DNA from: Suillus spraguei
Taxonomy: Eukaryota > Basidiomycota > Agaricomycetes > Boletales > Suillaceae
Assembly: GCA_016800925.1 (NCBI GenBank)
Contig: JABCPU010000335.1
Span: 1 to 64,000 of the forward strand
Length of the DNA: 64,000 nucleotides
Direction: 5' to 3'
The translations under genes and the position numbers were made by a program. The notes beneath the pieces are model-generated. The model saw only the letters and a program-made list of their open reading frames with translations. It was not told where the DNA came from and made no database searches. Each line of letters begins with the position of its first letter. Position 1 is the first letter of the stretch. Positions 56,861 to 64,000 of this stretch are shown here, one piece after another.

Positions 56861-57779
56861 GCCGCACTTGTCTTTATAATTACGACCCTAAGATTGTTGA
56901 GGTATTTCAGGGTCAGCATCAATGCTTGGAAGGTTCAAACATTGGTGGAGATAAGTATGAGCCGCAGTTACGGGTTGTAACAATTCGTTATCAATTATCG
57001 CATCAACTTTTTCGACACTGCCCAGCAGCGCCCACTCACCATGATTCTTACTCCTTTGAGCGCAAACTTCAATGCACAATTCCAGTTGTAACTTGTAAGG
57101 GTGGAACGACGCCACCCACCTCGCCCACTGTGATTTCCCCAACGAGTAAGTTGGTTACGGTCGTATGACTCCCCACACTATGGTTCCCCTTGCCTCGAGT
57201 AAGTAATGGATATTCCCCTAAACTTTGATGTGCCACGTCTTGTGAGAAGTCATTTGATAGTATCCGAAGTCACAGGAATTCCTTCACTTCCAAAGGAATT
57301 ATTTACACCTGTCACAAATCATCGTGCTTCCCAGCCTTCGCAGAGAGTTCAGAGAGGGAGGAAGACAAAATAGGAATCGCCTGTCGGAACCAATTTGTTG
57401 CTACTAGGGATAAATGAAATAGCCCAAATAGTGGTCGTGAAATTCATGGCACGGAAATGATGAAAGTTCAAGCTCAGTATAGTGGAACTTCATTATCTAG
57501 GACAGCAGTTGCATGAAATGATGTACATCATGATCATACGAACATGTTAATGTAGATCATACGAATAGACAACAGTGATAGTGGACCACCTAGACGCGGC
57601 TGTGTCAAATCTTTTACCAACCCAAGTTTTCGACGACGCCCACGCTGGCCATTGCTCAGGGTGATTCTGACTCCATTGAGCATAAGTTTGCGATCTCGAA
57701 ACAAGTGGCATAATTGTGGCACATCACTGGTGGCGTTATTGCTTGTCAAGTTCGTCTTCGTTGACAAAACACCTTGAAA
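56861..57779. other. Intergenic, start of tandem duplication unit
   Basis: From about 57585 the sequence (cggctgtgtcaaatctttt, acccaagttttcg, gagcataagtttgcga) is repeated at about 60778-60890 upstream of the second gene copy. No gene is seen in 56861-57585. Confidence 0.5.
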
Positions 57780-58344
57780 ATGTCCCCCACTGCAAGCCAA
57801 TTGGAACGAAGTTTAAGAGGACTTCAGGTGAGTGCCTCATCGACTTCATCTATCTAACACGTACTGCAACTCATTCTATCCAAAGATCTCTGACTCGCAA
57901 GAAACTTCCACCGCAGTGCAATAGGTGCCCTCTAAATACAGCTCAGATGAATCTCAGTATTATGTTCTCGTAAGACCTCCCCGGGCTCCATGCGGAAATC
58001 GTCAGCTGTTCGGGTTTCCTATCGTCAAGGGGGAACTTTGGAACATGGGGGCCATTGCTTTCCACCAAATTAAGCCAGACGAAACTTTACCAGACAACCA
58101 CAGCTTCCTCGCCATGAATTCCCTTACATTTCTCAAAGTGTATCTTGGTCTTCGCATTTGCACTTTGGCATATGGAAAGCTGGTCGGAGACTCGAGGGAT
58201 ATCCCGTCGGAGTGCGTGTTGTCGGGAGAGGTGCTGTTGTTGGTATTGTGGAGGGATACGGAACACGAGGCTACCTGTCCCACACCGAGTCAAGTGTACT
58301 CCCCGGAGAAGAAGCTCAAGCGTTTACCGGGATGGTGGGTATAA
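57780..58344 (+). pseudogene. Small two-exon gene, tandem copy 1, nonsense codon
   Basis: Exon 1 57780-57827 (MSPTASQLERSLRGLQ) and exon 2 from 57886 match the copy at 60989-61577. In exon 2 the 13th codon is TAG (57922-57924), where the other copy has TGG. After it the frame continues open to 58344 (VLVRPPRAPCGNRQLFGFP, VKGELWNMGAIAFHQI, LSGEVLLLVLWRDTEHE). Many differences from copy 2 change amino acids, so constraint looks weak. Function is unrecognised. Confidence 0.6.
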
Positions 58345-58926
58345 ATCCCGGTGTGTATGCACATTCGTTTCTAGAGCCGTTCAGCTAACATCCTTGGATT
58401 TTCAGCAATTTTGAGGAACATTCCGCTGTTATTTCATGTCTGGCTGTGTCACCTGCCCCATCTGTTCCAATTTGTTCATTTTCTGCACCAACCGCTCGTA
58501 CACTCACTGCGGAAAGAGAAATTGATCAGAGGATATTGCGATGGAGACAGGAAGAATAATCAGAGGCAAAACGTACCTAGCTCATAATCCGACGTAAATC
58601 AGACATGTAGCAAAATGTAAGAGCTCATACTTGCAAACAGAACATTTTCAGAACATTTTCGAACAATTTCCTGATGACTTTTCCAGATATTCATGTCCTC
58701 GTGAAATATATAATATATACTGTCCCAACACAAATCAGCCCGTGTATATGGTGTTCTCGACCGTCTGAATGCACTCTGCGTATTTGAAGGTGAGTTTGTT
58801 TAAATATTTCGCTAAGTCCATCTTCCACTCAAACACACATCAGACGAGAGCAGCTTCGCCATCAACCTAGAGTTGCCTTCGCATTCGACCTTCGGAGCGA
58901 CGAAGCCAGGCCCTGTAGTAACTGTT

Positions 58927-59205
58927 CTTGTCTTTTGGCTCGCTTACCCGACGCTGATGATACTCTGGCCGCGTCCTTCCTGCTCTCAGGCAGTACGTTT
59001 CTCGTCTGTTAGCTTGCTTACTCAACCCTGATTATGCTTTGGCTGTGTCCCGCTCTCAGGCAGTGCATTTCTCGTCTGTTGGCTCACTTACTCACCCTGA
59101 TGATGCGCTGGTCACATCCCACTCCCAACCAGTGCGTGTTCTCATCTTTTGGCTCGCTTAATACCCAACCCTGATGGCGCTCTTGTTGCGTCCCGCTCTC
59201 AGAGT
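58927..59205. repeat. Minisatellite, four units of about 70 bp
   Basis: Units begin cttgtcttttggctcgctta (58927), ctcgtctgttagcttgctta (59001), ctcgtctgttggctcactta (59071) and ctcatcttttggctcgctta (59141). Each continues with accctgatgatgctctgg-like and cccgctctcaggcagtg-like sequence. Spacing is 74, 70 and 70 bases. Confidence 0.85.
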
Positions 59206-60627
59206 ATGTGAAGGATCGGTTAATGATGTTTGGGTCTAGTCTTTGGAAACGTTCATATCTTGGGGACTTGGCTCACAGTCTCTTCCATCTGAAATGGGTC
59301 TCTTGGCAGTGTGCTCGCTTTAGAGCGGAGATGCTGAGTGGGAGTGTGCCGTGTCTGAGATATCGGGGTAGGTTCTCTCGTTCGTTATTGTTCGTTCTAC
59401 TCATGGCTGCCAATTTTACCTCCTTGTCAGCCGTCTCATTTCCGTGAATTCATTCATGTCCTGGAGACCGACGTCGAAGTCCGGGTATCGTCTGGCTAGC
59501 GATTTCATTTCCCGTGTTCTTGTCTTTTGGCTCGCTGGCCCGATGTTGGCTGCTTGTCACAGTCTCTCGCTGTCCAACAACGAGGAAGTGCGTGATTTCA
59601 ATGGTGGTGGTGCTTTGGCGACGGCCCATTCTCATACGGTGTAACTTATGTTGTCTGTTGAAATGTTCACTGTTTCTTTTGACCTTGACAACGCCAGAAT
59701 GAGTTTCTCTGCGACGGCCCAACCCAACCAAGTCACGTTTCGCCCTCACACGGTATGTGATGTTATCTTCCCAAGTGAATAGCTTTTCTGATTGCCTCGT
59801 CAGAAGGTGCGTGTTTCCATATCACACATGTGTTATGTGGCATGCACTTCTCGTCTTCTAGAAAGTTGAAATGGGAGCCGTACATCGTGGTGGTGAGAGG
59901 CAGGGAACGAGAGGAGCAACGACTGAAAGCGTCCGGGAGCGGGGTAGATCCATAGAGCATATAGTCATACGATAGCTTCGTATTCGTATTCAGATGCTAA
60001 TTATGATGGTATTCAGACTGAAATATGTGGACACTACAAACCAGATAAAATTCAGTTGTCGGAATAGCACTAGAATTACAATTACACATCCAGACTCTGC
60101 AAGAACCTACGTCGGATTAGAACCAGAAACGGGTACTTCCCACTACTCTGTCACCTCGGGATTTGCACGACTTTCCTCTGATTACATACTGGTTATGTCG
60201 TCTTTTCGCACCCTATCCAGACCTGATCAAATTCTCGTTTCCGCAGTGACTTTATCTGTGATACATACACTCAATATAAGATAGAACGATTCATCGTGGA
60301 TCAACATGGAGGGAATGTAAGACTATTTGTCGATCCATGTTTCCAGCATGATTGATAAATACTAATGAAATAAACACAGTCAGTACTGTGATTGAAAAGA
60401 CTTGGGTATTATGTATGTAGTAGAATTGTAGGAAGTCGCGTCCTGATACCGAAGACGCGTCGCCGATCAGTGATTTCCTTTTTGATCGCATGTGCGCGCA
60501 AACCAACTGCTACTGGATATTGAGTTGTCCGCAAGTCTCAGACACGTCGTCGAAGTACGATCTAACTCGATTGTACAGGGAACCCGCTAACAAACGCGTA
60601 GCGTACACAAAAACTAGCTGTATTTAT

Positions 60628-60686
60628 CCACCGACGATTCAGGGTTTAAGCCACCGTTTCGGCTCCTTCCGAGTCGAGCTCGTCAC
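60628..60686. repeat. 59-bp dispersed repeat, inverted partner at 9829-9887
   Basis: This is the reverse complement of 9829-9887 with a few mismatches; see that entry. Confidence 0.75.
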
Positions 60687-60988
60687 TAAATATTCCAATA
60701 CTGGATGTATAAATACGAATGCAATACGATGGACAACTTGAGTGGTAATCCATGAACGTTTGAACTATCACCCAGACCCGGCTGCGACACAGCCACGTTC
60801 AAATCCTTCACTAACCCAAGTTTTCGTCAACGCCCGCGTTGGTCACTGAGGGTGATTCTTACTCCATCGAGCATAAGTTTGCGACCTTGGGACAATGACC
60901 TGAACAGGCACATCAGTACTTCAGTGGCGTGGGCGTACGTCAAAGTATTGTATTAGTACCAAGTTTATTGACGAAACACTCTTTGAAA

Positions 60989-61577
60989 ATGCCCTCCACT
61001 GCAAGCCAACTAGAACGAAGTCTAAGAGGACTTCAGGTGGGTGCTTCTTCAACTTTCATCTATCTAACACTGCAACTCATTCGGTCCAAAGATCTCTGAC
61101 TCACAAGAAACGTCCCCCGAGGTGCAATGGGTGCCCTCTGAATACAGCTCAGACGAATCTCAATATGTTCTCGTAAGACCTCCCCGGGTTCCATGTGGAA
61201 ATCGTTGGCTGTTTGGGTTTCCTATTGTCAAGAAGGAACTTTGGGACATGGGGACCATCGCTTTCCACCAAATTTGGCCAGACAAGACTTTACCAGACCA
61301 CCCCAACTACATCATCATGAATTCCCTCACATTTGTCCAAGCATCTCTCAGTCTTCACCTTTGCACTATGGCACGTGCAAAGGTGGTCGGAGACACGAAG
61401 AATATCCCATCGGAGTGTATGTCGTCAGGAGAGGTGCTGTTGTTAGTATTGTGGAGGGATACGGAATCCGAGACTACCTGTCCCACAGCAAGCCAAGTGT
61501 ATTCCCTGGAGAAGAAGCTCAAGCGTTTACCGGGATGGTGGGTGGAAGTCCCGGTGCGTATGCATATTCGTTTCTAG
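60989..61577 (+). CDS. Small two-exon gene, tandem copy 2, unknown function
   Basis: Exon 1 60989-61036 (MPSTASQLERSLRGLQ) and exon 2 61092-61577 give 177 residues. Landmarks are VQWVPSEYSSDESQYVLVRP, GNRWLFGFPIVKKELWDMG, IAFHQIWPDKTLPD and SSGEVLLLVLWRDTESETTC. The same fragment is repeated about 3.2 kb upstream with a nonsense codon. A second frame (61193-61600) is also open; I keep the first because it connects to an ATG through a proper intron. The family is not recognised, and no signal peptide or membrane segment is evident. Confidence 0.55.
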
Positions 61578-61639
61578 AGCCCTTCAGCTTACATCATTGA
61601 ATTTTTAGCGATTTTGAGCAATATTTCGGAATAGTTTCA

Positions 61640-62399
61640 TATCTGGCTGTGTCAACTACCATTCATTTATTTTCTGCGGTAGCAGTGGCACCAACCACTC
61701 GTGCGCTTAATCTGAGACTGTGATACATACACTCAATACAAGGCAGAATGATATTGTGTAGTAAGATAAGTAGCTTCTATTAGCCTGCGAACACCTTGTG
61801 CGACTCGTGACTGTTCGAAATTTGAATTTTGTCGACCTTCAGTTATTTAATGCATGTGTAGGAGCTTTCGGCTGCAAGATATATATATTGTGAAAATAAA
61901 CATAGTACTAATTTGTGGTGCGAAGCATAAACCATGACAAGACACAATGGCTCCCAAAGAAGGTTTGGCTTGGACATATGTTTCACCTTGGTGAACACTG
62001 ATTGTCACGATTTAGACATACCTTCTTATGTGCCCCGACAGCAAAGAATGTTCAAAGTACTAGTAGATCTCTCTGCCTGCAATGTTCTTCTTGATCGCGA
62101 GCGTATTCTAGATCACTGCAGATATTTTGTGCAGTGGTCCACAGATCAGGACCTGATATTGCTGACACGTCTACTACAGACATCAATTCATCCAATATGA
62201 AATCGACTGAGCCCGGAGAGGAACTACATAAAACCTGCGGCAGCCTCACAACACACAATATATTATTAGTGTTTCAAACGTGTATCCGAAGGCACAACTC
62301 GCTATGGAGTAAATATTCAGTTCCAACGATAATTTGCACAGGGGTTAAGACAAGTTAAGTATGAATGTCAAGGTGTGTTCCGATAGAAAAAAAGGGTTG
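61640..62399. other. Intergenic
   Basis: A weak open frame at 61934-62200 (LDICFTLVNTDCHDLDIPSY) has no recognisable domain. Nothing else is seen. Confidence 0.3.
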
Positions 62400-63130
62400 T
62401 CATCGGCAGATTTCGAACCTACACAGTCCTAAAGAAACAGATTTTGATTCTCTTATGGCAACCACCAGCCTAAGATCAGTTACGGTGAACGTCCATATAA
62501 ATTATCCATGAGTGAATATGGGGTGTGTGTTGATGAAACAAAATGTCGTCGTCGGCAGGTTTCGAACCTGCACAGAAACATATTTCGATTCTGTTATGGC
62601 AACCAACCGGCTAAGATCAGTTACAGTGAACTTCCAAACAAATCACCCATGAGTGAATATCAAGATGTGTTCCGATAGAAAAACATATCGTCATTGACAG
62701 GTTTCGAGCCTGTGCAGTCCAAGAGAAACGGATTTTGATTCTGTTGTGGCAGCTATCAGGTTAAGACCAGTTACGGTGAACGTCCAAAGAAACCATCCAC
62801 GAGTGAACATTGAAGTATGTTCTGATAGGGAAAAAAATGTAGTTCAGTAGGTTTCATAGTCCACATATTTTGATTCTGTTGTGGCAACCACCTGGTTGCG
62901 GTAAACTTCATCTATGAGTGAATATCAAGTTGTGTTCCAATAGAAAAAAAAACGACGTTGTCAGCAGGTTTCGAACCTGCACAGTCCAAACAGATTTTGA
63001 TTCTGTTATGGGAACCGCCTTAGCTAAGACTAGCGACGGTGAATGTGTAAAGAAACCATCTATGAATGAATGTCAAAATGTGTTCCGATTGAAAAAAAAC
63101 TGTAGTTGAGCAGGTTTCGAACCTGCAAGA
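62400..63130 (-). repeat. Array of six tRNA-like units
   Basis: Six units about 120-150 bp apart share a T-arm/B-box (on the minus strand gcaggttcgaaacctgc; perfect at 62555-62571, 62964-62980 and 63110-63126, degenerate near 62406, 62697 and 62850). An anticodon-like arm precedes it (minus strand acaga-ATCAAAA-tctgt, anticodon CAA for Leu; CGA in unit 2). On the minus strand a T run follows most units (plus-strand gaaaaaaa at about 62389, 62829, 62943 and 63091), as at Pol III terminators. The acceptor and D arms do not pair convincingly by eye. I read this as a tandem array of tRNA pseudogenes or tRNA-derived short elements. Confidence 0.6.
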
Positions 63131-64000
63131 GGAACAGATTTTGATTCCGTTGTAGTACCCACACTGGCCAGGCTACTTTAACTCTTCCACTTGACGCCAC
63201 TTCCTAAGTTGAGACGTATATAACCCCTGATTGACGACCCGAAAAAGATGACATGGTCAATAAAGTTCGAGTAGTACTGTCACACCTTGAAGGACAGACA
63301 TAGAGGATTGGAGACGGGAGTCTTGTCTTCCTACAAAACGGTGGCCACACAGTGATCCAGTTCATCCAAAACACAACATCGAGATCACACACGACCTTCA
63401 ACTCAACATTGGTAGTGAGTGCACAGCAATGAATCACTGAAGCCATGAGAATTTCAGCAAAACACGAACTTAGACCCAAACGACCGAGGGAATAAGCAAT
63501 CGAAGAGGAGACGAGAGAAGAATGACATTCGACATCCAAAGCAACAGACGCAGGAAGACCAGTGACCGATTTGAATGAGGACCCAGTGGTAAAACACGAT
63601 ATAACATAACACATTAGAATGGTCACAGGGTGTTTGAAAGCACTTAGTACCTTACTAGGAAGGTTCTGAGAAGTGGCCTTGGAAGTAGAGCACGGTGGTG
63701 GAAAGTTGAAACAAGTTATGGACAAGAAACACTCACGAAACACATGAAACAAGACAGAACCACATTCTAGATTGCAGGACGACGACAACGACGGTAAGGT
63801 ACAAGATAAGGGAAATCGGCGGTACGAACCACATGCGTAGGTGTACGTAAGCCACCAGGCTTACGGTTTATACCAAGACGCGCCACCTGGATTTCCAGTA
63901 ATTTCATTTTTTGTCATGCGCAAAAAAAAACACTAGCAGTGCTAGAGTGAGCGCTTGAGCATTAAGACAATGTGGACTGTCACCTAGTCAGCGACCGTGT
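63131..64000. other. Unassigned right end
   Basis: A minus-strand frame of 194 codons (63788-63204) is open but lacks recognisable domains, and both strands look like old repeat sequence. An A run lies near 63926. No gene is called with confidence. Confidence 0.3.

Larger units (their letters stand above)
58440..60770. other. Spacer between tandem copies
   Basis: It contains the minisatellite at 58927-59205, a degenerate fifth unit near 59516-59590 and the dispersed 59-bp repeat at 60628-60686. Short open frames (for example 59208-59447) show no recognisable protein. No gene is called. Confidence 0.45.

Noticed and set aside
57922..58344. Independent gene starting after the TAG in tandem copy 1
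   Set aside because: The frame begins with GTG, and comparison with copy 2 shows it is the continuation of a broken exon.
61193..61600. Second open frame overlapping the small two-exon gene
   Set aside because: It lacks a connection to a good start, and slightly more differences fall at third positions of the other frame. It remains possible but unsupported.
62437..62453. Plus-strand tRNA-Gln (TTG) reading of the anticodon-like arm
   Set aside because: On the plus strand the T-arm would precede the anticodon arm, which is the wrong order; only the minus strand gives a tRNA-like order.
63204..63788. 194-codon minus-strand frame at the right end
   Set aside because: No domain or splice context was recognised, and the surrounding DNA looks like old repeat; length alone is not enough.
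1..64000. CRISPR arrays, bacterial operons, prophage or plasmid features
   Set aside because: Spliced genes and fungal families show nuclear basidiomycete DNA; the repeat arrays seen are a minisatellite and a tRNA-like array without CRISPR spacing.

Overview
The window is nuclear DNA of a filamentous basidiomycete, most likely an agaricomycete mushroom. The evidence is short GT-AG introns of about 50 bp, several protein families expanded in that class (coiled-coil IRG-type GTPases, DUF6533 membrane proteins, DUF2235 hydrolases, WD40 proteins with a long basic tail, polyporopepsin-like proteases), Ty3/gypsy and LTR debris, and fungal housekeeping genes (endopolyphosphatase PPN1, lipin/Ned1).

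The left part (1-23 kb) is an accessory region. It is built from five copies of a segmental unit centred on an IRG-type (immunity-related) GTPase gene, all on the minus strand. Three copies are intact (2719-4017, 17122-18441, 20719-22041) and two are broken (756-2094, 8138-9390). Each copy has a long alanine/glutamate-rich coiled coil of about 185 residues in front of a G domain with G1, G3 and G4 motifs. Copy 1 is a chimera: its first 1378 bases almost equal 16368-17744, then identity falls abruptly inside the P-loop codons. Between the copies lie a decayed DUF2235 hydrolase, a DUF6533 membrane protein, an A1 aspartic protease, a helicase fragment and a detached C-terminal piece of the endopolyphosphatase gene.

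From 23 to 29 kb there are a 17-exon endopolyphosphatase gene with microexons down to 5 nt, a short stretch of unassigned reading frames, a perfect 30-bp palindrome and a multi-pass membrane protein. From 30 to 42.6 kb is a transposon graveyard: a decayed Ty3/gypsy pol, two solo LTRs of one family in opposite orientation (one inserted in frame into a multi-exon gene with a 4-bp target duplication), and a 2.9-kb element with long terminal inverted repeats that carries its own spliced gene.

From 43.7 to 56.9 kb is the most conventional gene neighbourhood: a second aspartic protease, a WD40 pseudogene, a rhodanese-domain protein, lipin/phosphatidate phosphatase (nine exons, one GC-AG intron), a six-exon WD40 protein, and a gene of an agaricomycete-specific family with a VEIK motif. 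The right end (57-64 kb) holds a tandem duplication of a small two-exon gene (one copy with a nonsense codon), a roughly 70-bp minisatellite and an array of six tRNA-like units with Pol III-like T runs.

I see no operon-like system. The strongest candidates for unusual biology are the coiled-coil IRG GTPase array, the paired aspartic proteases that each carry one non-canonical catalytic triplet, and the microexon and GC-AG splicing. Exon boundaries were worked out by eye from splice consensus, reading phase and remembered family features, so they need transcript support.
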